Assembly (NCBI GenBank): GCA_017512175.1
Contig: JAFWHA010000017.1
Span: 62,001-126,000 of the forward strand
Direction of reading: 5' to 3'
From: Candidatus Saccharimonadota bacterium
Lineage (GTDB): Bacteria; Patescibacteriota; Saccharimonadia; Saccharimonadales; Saccharimonadaceae
DNA: 64,000 nucleotides
Below the pieces are notes generated by a model. That model saw only the letters and a list, made by a program, of their open reading frames with translations. It was not told where the DNA came from and did no database searches. Below are positions 50,426 through 58,622 of the stretch, piece after piece. Position numbers and translations under genes: made by a program. Every line of letters begins with the position of its first letter. Position 1 is the first letter of the stretch.

Positions 50426-51219
50426 CTCCAGAGTTTTAGATATTCTTTGGTAACTTTGCTTGGTTTACCATCACAAGCGACTTTACCGTCCTCTATTAGA
50501 ATGGCACGATCGCAGAATTTTTCGACATTTTCCATGCTGTGGGTTACTAATACTACGGTCTGATTTCCGTGTAAACTTTGAAAGTAACTGTTGCATTTTT
50601 CTTGGAATGCAGCATCACCTACGGCTAAGACTTCGTCTAGCACTAGGATATCTCCACGAGCGCGAATAGCGATTGAGAAGGCTAGACGGACTTGCATGCC
50701 GGAAGAGTAATTTTTGAGCTTTTGATTCATGAACTGATCGAGCTCTGCGAATTTTACGATTTCGTCATACATGTCGTCCATCTCGCTGTTGGAGAAACCT
50801 AATAAAGCACCATTTAGATAAACGTTTTCTTTACCGGTAAGTTCAGGATTAAACCCTACACCAAGCTCGATGAATGGCACTAAGGTTCCGTTGACTTTGA
50901 CAGAGCCTCTGTCTGGCAAATATATGCCGGAGAGAATTTTGAGTAGGGTAGATTTACCACTACCATTTCTACCGACGATTCCTAAAAATTCTCCTTTCTT
51001 GACATCGAAGTTGATGCCTTTTAATACCTCTTGCTTCTTATAGCCTTTAATGCCTTTGAGGCGGTTGAAAATAGCTTGTTTTAATCCCCATGCTCGTTCG
51101 GTAGGCAATTTGAAACTTTTGTATAAATCTTGAACGGAAATCGCGATTTTGTCATTTTCGCTTTGTTTTTCTACTTCTTCTTTCATGTCTTTTAGGTATT
51201 TATCAGAAGACCAACTCAT
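50422..51219 (-). CDS. wzt: Polysaccharide ABC exporter ATPase (Wzt/TagH-like)
   Basis: 265 residues. Energises export of a lipid-linked polysaccharide. Features: FKLPTERAWGLKQAIFNRLKG typical of the Wzt/TagH family, Walker A VGRNGSGKSTLLK, PFIELGVGFNPELTG, signature NYSSGMQVRLAF, Walker B ILVLDEVLAVGD and H-loop THSMEN. It ends soon after the ATPase core and has no C-terminal glycan-binding domain. Its partner permease ends at the same base where it starts. Confidence 0.9.
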   Translation of the reverse strand: MSWSSDKYLKDMKEEVEKQSENDKIAISVQDLYKSFKLPTERAWGLKQAIFNRLKGIKGYKKQEVLKGINFDVKKGEFLGIVGRNGSGKSTLLKILSGIYLPDRGSVKVNGTLVPFIELGVGFNPELTGKENVYLNGALLGFSNSEMDDMYDEIVKFAELDQFMNQKLKNYSSGMQVRLAFSIAIRARGDILVLDEVLAVGDAAFQEKCNSYFQSLHGNQTVVLVTHSMENVEKFCDRAILIEDGKVACDGKPSKVTKEYLKLWS

Positions 51220-52025
51220 TATATCTCCTCCGCAAAGTGTTTAGAACGTTTTCTAAAATACAGTATTGAAATAGCTAATACGATGAATACGATGGCTATG
51301 GAAATTAAACCAAACCAAAAGCCGCCAATTTGCCAACTGGTAACTGCTTGAGTAGTAATGAGGTTGTAGCGAATATCTTGAATGACTTGAGCCACAGGGT
51401 TGAGCATGATAATTTTGGCTGCGAGTACGGAAGAATTCATTACCATAGATAGTGGATAAATAATCGGAACTGCATAAAACATTGCTTGAGTGATGACTTC
51501 CCAGATGTTGCCAATATCGCGATATTTGACGTTGATGGCTCCGAGCAATAGGGAAATACCTAGTGCGAGCAGATATAGTTCAAGCAGTAAAGGAAGAATC
51601 ATGAGCCAAGATAAAGATGGAGTTACACCGTTGATTAGGGCGAATATAATTACTACGCAGATATTGATGGAAACATTAATTACGGCGGTGCTAGTGGCGC
51701 TAACTACTACAATGTATTTAGGAAAGCTGATTTTTCTGATTAAATCACCCCTCTGTTCTATAGAATGGATGCCTTGTTGAGTGCATTCAACAAAGAAGTT
51801 CCATATTACAGTGCCGATTAAGAGGTAGACTGGGTAATGAGGAATTTCATCACCGAATCTTAAGATTTTGGCGAATACGACATAGAGGATTGCAAACATT
51901 AGGAGAGGTTTGATGACGGCCCAAAGATATCCTAAAACTGAGCCTTGATAACGAAGTTTAAAATCAGTCTTAACTAATTCGCCTAGTAGGACGCGATTTT
52001 TCTTACTCAAAATAAAAAATCCCAT
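51219..52025 (-). CDS. wzm: Polysaccharide ABC exporter permease (Wzm/TagG-like)
   Basis: 268 residues with six membrane helices of the ABC-2 type. N-terminal LLGELVKTDFKLRYQGSVLG and LWAVIKPLLMFAILYVVFAKILRF are typical of Wzm/TagG. It moves polyprenyl-linked glycan across the cytoplasmic membrane with the ATPase encoded downstream. First gene of the leftward pair. Confidence 0.9.
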   Translation of the reverse strand: MGFFILSKKNRVLLGELVKTDFKLRYQGSVLGYLWAVIKPLLMFAILYVVFAKILRFGDEIPHYPVYLLIGTVIWNFFVECTQQGIHSIEQRGDLIRKISFPKYIVVVSATSTAVINVSINICVVIIFALINGVTPSLSWLMILPLLLELYLLALGISLLLGAINVKYRDIGNIWEVITQAMFYAVPIIYPLSMVMNSSVLAAKIIMLNPVAQVIQDIRYNLITTQAVTSWQIGGFWFGLISIAIVFIVLAISILYFRKRSKHFAEEI

Positions 52026-52031
52026 GGCTAT

Positions 52032-52040
52032 ATTATATCA
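52032..52040 (-). promoter_or_regulatory. Extended -10 promoter of wzm-wzt, leaderless
   Basis: Minus strand TGATATAAT ends 6 bases before ATG 52025. It shares a 36-bp gap with the divergent promoter. Confidence 0.65.
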
Positions 52041-52048
52041 TAACAATG

Positions 52049-52054
52049 TATAAT
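52049..52054 (+). promoter_or_regulatory. -10 box of the 52062 glycosyltransferase, leaderless
   Basis: TATAAT ends 7 bases before ATG 52062. A second TATAAT at 52056-52061 directly touches the ATG and is too close to be used for this start. Confidence 0.6.
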
Positions 52055-52061
52055 ATATAAT

Positions 52062-53042
52062 ATGGAAACACCTATAATATCCATCATTGTTCCGGTCTAC
52101 AATGTTAGAGAGTATTTGAATGATTGTTTAGATTCTCTGATGCGTCAAAATTATCCAAAAATAGAGATTATACTAGTGGATGATGGCTCAACAGATGGGA
52201 GTGGAGTGGACTGTGATACTATTGCAAAAAAAGATTCGCGCATAAAAGTTGTTCATCAGCAAAATCAAGGATTGTCTGCAGCTAGAAATAGGGGGATAAA
52301 AGAAGCTAGTGGAAACTATATTACCTTCGTAGACTCTGATGATGCTGTATCACCAGATTATGTACAGTATATGTTTTCTCTAATAACTAAGTATCAGGCA
52401 AAAATGGCTATTTGTGCTATTCGTGAAATAACTGTCAAAGGGAATGAGATTAATTATGGTGCAGATTATGTGGAAAAAGTGATGAGTACGGAAGAAACGC
52501 TTGGGCGCATGTTGAGGGAAGAAGGGTTTAATGTTTCTGCTTATGCTAAATTATATCGTCGAGATTTGTGGGATAATGTTGCTTTTCCGGAAGGTAGTGT
52601 ACATGAAGATTTGGGAACTACATATAAATTGGTAGAGAAGTGTCCTCGAATTGCTTATGGAGAGCAGCCGAAATATATTTATAAAAAGCGCGAGTTGTCG
52701 ATTTCTAATAGCGATTTTTCTGACAAAAAATTTGATATTATCGAGCTTACGGATAAGATGTGTGACGATATCGAAAAATTGCACCCGTATCTTAAAAATA
52801 CAACAGATTTGCGAAGAATGCACGCTAGGTTTAGCGTGCTTAGACAGATGGCTAGTAAGAAATTGACACCAATTCAAGCTGGTAAAGAACAGGAAATAGT
52901 AGAGTATTTGAAAACTAACCGAAAATTTGTCACTAAGAATCCAGTAGCAACAAAGCGAGACAAGATTGCGATGCAAATGTTGCTTGCTAATAAGGAGATG
53001 TTTAAAATCGGTTGGAAAGCCTATTCTAAATTAAGGCCATAA
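52062..53042 (+). CDS. Glycosyltransferase family 2
   Basis: 326 residues. Classic GT2 domain in the first ~220 residues: IISIIVPVYNVREYLNDCLDSLMRQ, LVDDGSTDGSG, QQNQGLSAARNRGIKEA, FVDSDD (metal-binding) and VHEDLGTTYKLVE. A helical C-terminal part follows. It is monocistronic and converges on galE; the 24-bp gap has no visible terminator. Confidence 0.85.
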   Translation: METPIISIIVPVYNVREYLNDCLDSLMRQNYPKIEIILVDDGSTDGSGVDCDTIAKKDSRIKVVHQQNQGLSAARNRGIKEASGNYITFVDSDDAVSPDYVQYMFSLITKYQAKMAICAIREITVKGNEINYGADYVEKVMSTEETLGRMLREEGFNVSAYAKLYRRDLWDNVAFPEGSVHEDLGTTYKLVEKCPRIAYGEQPKYIYKKRELSISNSDFSDKKFDIIELTDKMCDDIEKLHPYLKNTTDLRRMHARFSVLRQMASKKLTPIQAGKEQEIVEYLKTNRKFVTKNPVATKRDKIAMQMLLANKEMFKIGWKAYSKLRP

Positions 53043-53066
53043 AAATTAATTCCTAATAACATAGTA

Positions 53067-54071
53067 TTATAGAGTGTCTATATTTTCTAAGAACTTTAGA
53101 GTATCTTTCATGGCATCATTGATCGTGAGGGATGTCTTCCAGCCAAGTTCTTTTTCGGCTTTCGTTGGTACAGCGTACATTTCTGCTAGATCGCCAGGTC
53201 GTCTAGAAACAATTTTATAAGGAAGCTTTTTGCCGCTGGCTTTTTCGAAGGCGGTAATCATTTCTAATACACTAGTGCCTTTTCCTGAGCCAAGATTGTA
53301 GATTCGCACGCCTTTTTCCATGTGGTCTAGGGCGGCAAGGTGCCCTTTGGCAAGATCAACGACGTGGATATAATCTCTGATGCAGGTACCATCTGGGGTG
53401 GGATAGTCATCTCCATAAACGGACAGTTCAGAATATTCGCCTTGTGCAACTTTCATGATGATGGGCATAAGATTGTTAGGTCTACCATTAGGATTTTCTC
53501 CGAGTTTGCCAGATGGATGAGCGCCAACGGGATTAAAGTAGCGTAAGATTGTAACTTCAAAATCTGGGTTAGAGGCGGAAACGTCTTTTAGGATTTCTTC
53601 AATCATGTATTTAGTTTTGCCATAAGGATTAGTAATGCCTTGTCCGCTCGGTAGATCTTCAGTGAAGGCAGTAGTTCCAGGATCCCCATAGACTGTTGCT
53701 GAGGACGAGAAAATAATTTTATTCACTTTATAAGTTTGCATTGCTTCAAGAAGATTGAGCGTACCAATTAAATTGTTCTCATAGTACCAAAGAGGACGTT
53801 CGACACTTTCTGCTACGGCTTTAAGGCCGGCAAAATGAATTACGGCGTCGAAATTTCCGTCTTTTAATATTGCGAGTACTTTGTCTAGATCCATTAAGTT
53901 GACTAAATGCAACTTCGGATAGACTCCAGTAATTTTTTGGATTGCATCGAGCGCGCTTTCTTTAGCATTACTCATATCATCTAGGATCTCGACTTCGTGT
54001 CCAGCAGCGATAAGTTCCACTATGGTATGAGATCCAATATATCCTGCTCCACCAGTTACTAAAATCTTCAT
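53067..54071 (-). CDS. galE: UDP-glucose 4-epimerase
   Basis: 334 residues, usual GalE length. Interconverts UDP-glucose and UDP-galactose (or the N-acetyl forms), supplying galactose-type donors. VTGGAGYIGSHTIVEL at the N-terminus, VIHFAGLKAVAES, SSSATVYGDP, catalytic YGKTK, RYFNPVGAHPSG and GTCIRDYIHVVDLAKGH. Confidence 0.94.
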   Translation of the reverse strand: MKILVTGGAGYIGSHTIVELIAAGHEVEILDDMSNAKESALDAIQKITGVYPKLHLVNLMDLDKVLAILKDGNFDAVIHFAGLKAVAESVERPLWYYENNLIGTLNLLEAMQTYKVNKIIFSSSATVYGDPGTTAFTEDLPSGQGITNPYGKTKYMIEEILKDVSASNPDFEVTILRYFNPVGAHPSGKLGENPNGRPNNLMPIIMKVAQGEYSELSVYGDDYPTPDGTCIRDYIHVVDLAKGHLAALDHMEKGVRIYNLGSGKGTSVLEMITAFEKASGKKLPYKIVSRRPGDLAEMYAVPTKAEKELGWKTSLTINDAMKDTLKFLENIDTL

Positions 54072-54077
54072 GTCTTT

Positions 54078-54086
54078 ATTATAACA
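54078..54086 (-). promoter_or_regulatory. Extended -10 promoter of galE, leaderless
   Basis: Minus strand TGTTATAAT ends 6 bases before ATG 54071. Confidence 0.65.
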
Positions 54087-54094
54087 TTAAAAAA

Positions 54095-54103
54095 TGGTAT
54101 AAT
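54095..54103 (+). promoter_or_regulatory. Extended -10 promoter of the sugar-transferase operon, leaderless
   Basis: TGGTATAAT ends 9 bases before ATG 54113. Only 8 bp lie between it and the divergent galE promoter element. Confidence 0.65.
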
Positions 54104-54112
54104 TGTAAGTAT

Positions 54113-55537
54113 ATGAAAAAAGATCCTGGTTTGGTTTTTAGGATTTGTCTGATATTCGGTGATGTTTTCGCTATTATATCTGCTTTTTTGTTTGCCTATC
54201 TTTTCCGTATCCACATTGATCAGAGGCCGTACTACTTTGAGGCGGATACTAGCACTTTCGCGTCTATCATTCTTTTTTCAATACCAGCGTGGGTAGTAAT
54301 ATTGGCGATTGTTGGATTGTACAATAAAAATATTATAATGAATCGTTCGAGATTCCCAGAGCTTTTGCGCCTTTTTGCGAGTTCAATTATAGGGACAATG
54401 ACACTAATAACGTATGATTTTTTTACTGGCAAAGAGATATTTCCAACAAGGTTGGTCGCAGTTTACTCTTTGATATTGTGTTTTGTGATGTTGGCGTTGA
54501 TGAGGGGGATAATTCATCTTGTGCGTTCGTATGTCGTACGAAAAAATCATGGCACTTTGCGAGCAATAGTGATAGGGAATAGCCCAAATACTGCTAGACT
54601 ATTAGATCATTTTGCTGATTTTCCAGAAGACGGCTGGGTATTATCTGCGGTCGTTGCCAATAAGAAATATATTCCAGTAGAGTTCCAGGGCAAACGATTT
54701 TCTTCGCTGAAAGAAGCAGTAAAATGGGTAGATGCAGATGTTATTTTTCAGACAGATGAGAATCAAACGGAGTATGTATATAGCCAGTCGATAAAATGCC
54801 ATGCGTTTTACTATTTTGTACCATCTGAAGCGACGCTTTCTTCCCATGTTGGAGATTTAGAGCTCATTGGAGATACGCCAGCAATTTTCGTGAAAGTAAC
54901 ACCTTTGATTGGTGGTGCAAGATTTGTCAAAAGAGCAGTTGATCTCATAGTGGGAACAATTGCTTTTATTGTCGCGTTGATTCCAATGGCAATTATATGG
55001 TTAATTGTTAAACTATCAGACATACATTCACCAGTTTTTTATGGAGAATACCGCCTTTCTCGTTATAATAAGAAAGTTAAAATTTATAAGTTTCGTTCGA
55101 TGGATCCGGAATATTCTGGCCTTTCGCCTGAGCAAGCTTTTGCTAAGATGGGTAAGCCTGAGCTGATTGAGAAGTATCGTAAGAATGGAGATTTCCTGCC
55201 AGATGACCCGCGTATTACGAAAGTTGGGCGAGTGCTAAGAGCAACGTCTTTAGATGAATTGCCGCAATTATTCAATGTGATTAAGGGTGACATTTCTTTG
55301 GTTGGGCCACGAGCTTTAGTGCCGGGTGAGTTGAGAGATTATGGCGATAGGTCGCTGCTTCTTTCGGTGAAATCTGGTCTTACGGGCTTGGCGCAAGTAT
55401 CGGGGAGGAGAGATATATCATTTGAGGAGCGTAGGGCATTGGACTTGTACTATATCCAGAATTGGTCTCTGAAGCTTGACATTAGCATCTTGTTACGTAC
55501 GATTGGGGTGGTATTTACGAGGAAAGGTGCGAAGTAG
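54113..55537 (+). CDS. Polyprenyl-phosphate sugar-1-phosphate transferase (WbaP/WcaJ-like)
   Basis: 474 residues. Four N-terminal helices (about 10-125), a nucleotide-binding-like middle domain (about 135-255), a helix at about 275-300 and the catalytic bacterial sugar transferase domain. That domain has KVKIYKFRSMDPE, KVGRVLRATSLDELPQLFN and GDISLVGPRAL, then SGLTGLAQVSGRRD. It starts glycan synthesis by placing the first sugar phosphate on undecaprenyl phosphate at the inner membrane face. First of three co-directional genes (transferase, GT4, ligase). Confidence 0.9.
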   Translation: MKKDPGLVFRICLIFGDVFAIISAFLFAYLFRIHIDQRPYYFEADTSTFASIILFSIPAWVVILAIVGLYNKNIIMNRSRFPELLRLFASSIIGTMTLITYDFFTGKEIFPTRLVAVYSLILCFVMLALMRGIIHLVRSYVVRKNHGTLRAIVIGNSPNTARLLDHFADFPEDGWVLSAVVANKKYIPVEFQGKRFSSLKEAVKWVDADVIFQTDENQTEYVYSQSIKCHAFYYFVPSEATLSSHVGDLELIGDTPAIFVKVTPLIGGARFVKRAVDLIVGTIAFIVALIPMAIIWLIVKLSDIHSPVFYGEYRLSRYNKKVKIYKFRSMDPEYSGLSPEQAFAKMGKPELIEKYRKNGDFLPDDPRITKVGRVLRATSLDELPQLFNVIKGDISLVGPRALVPGELRDYGDRSLLLSVKSGLTGLAQVSGRRDISFEERRALDLYYIQNWSLKLDISILLRTIGVVFTRKGAK

Positions 55538-56734
55538 ATGCCAAAAAAAGATTTAAGGGTGGCGTTGGTTTGTGATTGGTTAACTAATGTAGGCGGAGCG
55601 GAGAAAGTACTTTTGGCAATTCATCAGATGTATCCGCAGGCGCCAATTTATACATCAAAATATGACAAAAAGGGAATTGACTGGTTTTTGGATGCGGATG
55701 TAAGAACTGGTTGGCTACAAATTTTTCCAAGTTTTTTAAGAAGGTTTTTAAGTCCACTGAGACAGCATTATTTTTCGCACTTGGATTTATCAGATTATGA
55801 CTTAGTAATTTCGGTAACTGGGGCGGAAGCGAAAGCTGTAAAAACACATAAAGAACAGGGTAAAACCGAACAGAAAACCGTAGATTCCGAACAAACCGAA
55901 CATCGCTCTGTTCACCTCTGTTATTGCCATGTACCAACTCAGTACTACTGGCAGTTATATGATGATTATCTTAAGAATCCGGGTTTTGGAGTATTAAACC
56001 CCTTGGCTAGGATTGCTCTTAAAATCTTTGTGAAGCCGATGCGAAAGAGAGATTACGAGTCTGCGCAGCAGCCTGATTATTTTATTACGATTTCTGATTA
56101 TGCCAAAGAACAGATTAAGAAGTATTACAATAGGGAAGCAAAGGTGATTTATCCGCCGGTGGATGTGGAAAAGTTTTCCACAGACTTATCCACAAGTATG
56201 AAAATAAAAAAGGGAAAAAGTCAAGCGAAAAAACAGCTAAATTATATCATAACTTCTAGGCAAGTCAATTGGAAGCGGATAGACCTTTGTATTAAAGCTT
56301 GTCTTAAGGCTAATCAGAAATTGACGGTAGTGGGAGATGGACCAGAACATAAAAAATTGTTGATGATGGCTGGTAATTCTCCGTTGATTACTTTTTTGCC
56401 ACAAATGTCTCAAGCTGAATTAAAGAAGCAGCTGGAAAAAGCAGATGCTTACCTTTTCCCTAGTTTGGAGCCGTTTGGGATAGCACCGATTGAAGCAATG
56501 GCAATGGGGCTTCCGGTGATTGCTTATGGCAAGGGCGGCGCGGTTGATTATGTGAAGCCCGGAGTTAATGGGTTTTTGTTTGAGCACCAAACGACAGATT
56601 CTTTGGCAGACGCTATGAAACAATTCAACATTGATGATTATTCTAGAGAAAAGATACAAAAAACAGTACTTAAGTTTGATAAAAAAGTGTTTGTAGAAAA
56701 AATGTGGGAGGAGATTAATGAAAAAGTTAAATAA
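55538..56734 (+). CDS. Glycosyltransferase family 4
   Basis: 398 residues. GT-B fold. N-terminal VALVCDWLTNVGGAEKVLLAIHQ. A charged insert at about 105-125 (KTHKEQGKTEQKTVDSEQTE) is followed by YCHVPTQYYW. C-terminal nucleotide-sugar half with SRQVNWKRIDLCI, VVGDGPE, and AYLFPSLEPFGIAPIEAMAMG carrying the EX7E motif. It starts directly after the transferase stop and overlaps the ligase-like gene by 17 bases. Probably adds the second sugar. Confidence 0.88.
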   Translation: MPKKDLRVALVCDWLTNVGGAEKVLLAIHQMYPQAPIYTSKYDKKGIDWFLDADVRTGWLQIFPSFLRRFLSPLRQHYFSHLDLSDYDLVISVTGAEAKAVKTHKEQGKTEQKTVDSEQTEHRSVHLCYCHVPTQYYWQLYDDYLKNPGFGVLNPLARIALKIFVKPMRKRDYESAQQPDYFITISDYAKEQIKKYYNREAKVIYPPVDVEKFSTDLSTSMKIKKGKSQAKKQLNYIITSRQVNWKRIDLCIKACLKANQKLTVVGDGPEHKKLLMMAGNSPLITFLPQMSQAELKKQLEKADAYLFPSLEPFGIAPIEAMAMGLPVIAYGKGGAVDYVKPGVNGFLFEHQTTDSLADAMKQFNIDDYSREKIQKTVLKFDKKVFVEKMWEEINEKVK

Positions 56735-58157
56735 GGTATTGCTCTACTTCTTGCCTGCAGTTTTATTTTTTTCTTATCATCCAGTAATCTCTCTCGGTGC
56801 AAATGAATTTATGAATTTTGATCTTTCACTTCCAGAGATATGGCTGGTGTTATTCTTTGTTGCTTCCCTCCCGACAATCCGTAGTTTTTTTAAGTTCTAT
56901 GGCTTGAAAAGAATTGCTTTGGCGTATGCAATTCCGATGTATTTTTTACTCTCTAGTTTCTGGTCTGGAAATGTGACGAGGACAATACTTACGACGGGAA
57001 TTTTGGGCCTTGTAATTTTTACAGTGATGCAACTTCTGATGATGCTAAAAGAAGATTCAAAACTTAGGGGCGACTTAATTAAGGTCTTACTATTCTCCGC
57101 CGCCTTCTTGTGTGTGGTTTGTTGGGTACAATGCGTGATGGATATTGCAGGAATAAGCAGAGAATATACTCTTCTCTGTCGAGGTTGCACGTACTCATCT
57201 TTCGGTTTCCCTCATCCGAATGGGTTTGCGATTGAGCCACAATTCATGGGAAATCTCTTGTTGGTGCCTACCCTGCTGAGCTTTTATCTGTTATTCGCTT
57301 CAGCGTATAAAAATAAAAAGCAAAAGATATCTTTAGTGATTTTAACTGGGTTTTTGACGACAACACTTTTTATAACTTTGTCTCGCGGAGCGATATTCTC
57401 TTTCGTATTAGGGCTTGTGGTGTTGTTCGTATTTAGTTGTACGAAAAAGTTTCCGTTAATTAAATATAAATCAAAAAAGGCTAGGTTTACTATAGCGATT
57501 ATGGTTGTTTGTATGATGCTTGCGCTTTTTTCTGAAGGCGTGTTTGCAGCGTTTAGTCCAACTAATGATGATTTTATTACAGGTGTAACCAAATCAATAC
57601 ATCAGATGACTCTTGGAGTAATAGATATTCGCCCAACAACAAATTTGGTGAATGATGCCGACGAATCGACGACGGAGGAGGCGATTTCTGGAGCAGAAGA
57701 TGGCTCTACAGAGATTAGCTCTAGTTTTTCGGGTTATGTCGCAGAATCTACGGATACACGTTTAAATCTTAATTCTCTGGCAATTGATACATGGGTTTCT
57801 TCTCCGAAATATTTCTTGGTCGGAACTGGAATAGGGGCGGCTGGAATTGCTATGCATGAAAAACATCCCATAGAACTTGGTCCAAAAGAAATTGTCCAAA
57901 ATGAATATGTAAGTTTGTTGCTAGAGACTGGTGTTCTTGGATGCTTGATTATATTGGCGGTATTAATATTTGCGGTAAGATTTATTCCTAAAAATCCGTT
58001 GTTTTTAGCTATTCTTGTCAGCTTTGCTTTTTCTCTGCTCTTTTTCTCGGGGCTTCCTAATGCGCTTCATGTCTATATTCTCCCCTTCCTTTTTGCTACC
58101 AAATACAATTTTTTCGTAGAAAATAAAGTTCAGCGTCATAGTGACAAGCGTCATTAA
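56718..58157 (+). CDS. O-antigen ligase/polymerase-like membrane protein
   Basis: 479 residues. About ten or more helices with a large outer loop at about 290-365, rich in Ser, Thr and acidic residues (DADESTTEEAISGAEDGSTE). The pattern matches the Wzy/WaaL/TuaE superfamily: FGFPHPNGFAIEPQFMGN, TLSRGAIFSFVLGL, and VGTGIGAAG before a helix. In a monoderm it would polymerise or attach a glycan outside the membrane. The last ~50 codons are antisense to the end of gtrA (153-base overlap). GGAGG lies upstream of the start. Confidence 0.75.
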   Translation: MKKLNKVLLYFLPAVLFFSYHPVISLGANEFMNFDLSLPEIWLVLFFVASLPTIRSFFKFYGLKRIALAYAIPMYFLLSSFWSGNVTRTILTTGILGLVIFTVMQLLMMLKEDSKLRGDLIKVLLFSAAFLCVVCWVQCVMDIAGISREYTLLCRGCTYSSFGFPHPNGFAIEPQFMGNLLLVPTLLSFYLLFASAYKNKKQKISLVILTGFLTTTLFITLSRGAIFSFVLGLVVLFVFSCTKKFPLIKYKSKKARFTIAIMVVCMMLALFSEGVFAAFSPTNDDFITGVTKSIHQMTLGVIDIRPTTNLVNDADESTTEEAISGAEDGSTEISSSFSGYVAESTDTRLNLNSLAIDTWVSSPKYFLVGTGIGAAGIAMHEKHPIELGPKEIVQNEYVSLLLETGVLGCLIILAVLIFAVRFIPKNPLFLAILVSFAFSLLFFSGLPNALHVYILPFLFATKYNFFVENKVQRHSDKRH

Positions 58158-58622
58158 TACGTAAATTGTAGTAGTTTGTACGAAATTGAATGATGAGAAC
58201 AATGGTATCCAGCCCACTACAACATAGACGAATTGGTGCACGCCTGTAAAAAGTCCGAAAAAGAACGTGAGAAACGGACGTAAAAAGACTACTACTAGGA
58301 TGTTCCAAATGAAGAATTTGATGATGCCGTATTTCCCTGGATCTCTGGTTTTCCAAGTAATGTGGCTGTGTAAAAAGTAGGCAACGAAAGTAGATGCAAT
58401 TCCAGAAATGGTTGCTGATACCCCAGTCATATCGATATTACCTTTAAAAAACAAAAGTACAATGACTTCGTAGATAGCATAGTCTATGGCTGCTGAAGTA
58501 AAACCGACACTTGCAAATTTAATGAGTTTTAGGGTGCTGATAGTTTTGTCGGCATTTGTGAGCGACTCTGTTTCGGTATCTAAAGTTGTTTTTTTAGAAT
58601 TTTTAGGATTCTGTTTTTCCAT
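58005..58622 (-). CDS. GtrA-like flippase-type protein with basic tail
   Basis: 205 residues. A polar N-terminus (about 1-32) is followed by four helices (about 33-165), the GtrA plan: LIKFASVGFTSAAIDYAIYEVIV, then GIASTFVAYFLHSHITW and MTLNFIFYEKIVFG. GtrA proteins are thought to flip polyprenyl-phosphate sugars made by GtrB-type enzymes, two of which are in this window. The conserved part ends near residue 177; the remaining ~28 residues are a Lys/Arg/Glu tail encoded opposite the ligase gene. Starts 20 bases inside the end of murC on the same strand. Confidence 0.8.
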   Translation of the reverse strand: MEKQNPKNSKKTTLDTETESLTNADKTISTLKLIKFASVGFTSAAIDYAIYEVIVLLFFKGNIDMTGVSATISGIASTFVAYFLHSHITWKTRDPGKYGIIKFFIWNILVVVFLRPFLTFFFGLFTGVHQFVYVVVGWIPLFSSFNFVQTTTIYVLMTLVTMTLNFIFYEKIVFGSKKEGENIDMKRIRKPREKEQRKSKADKNS

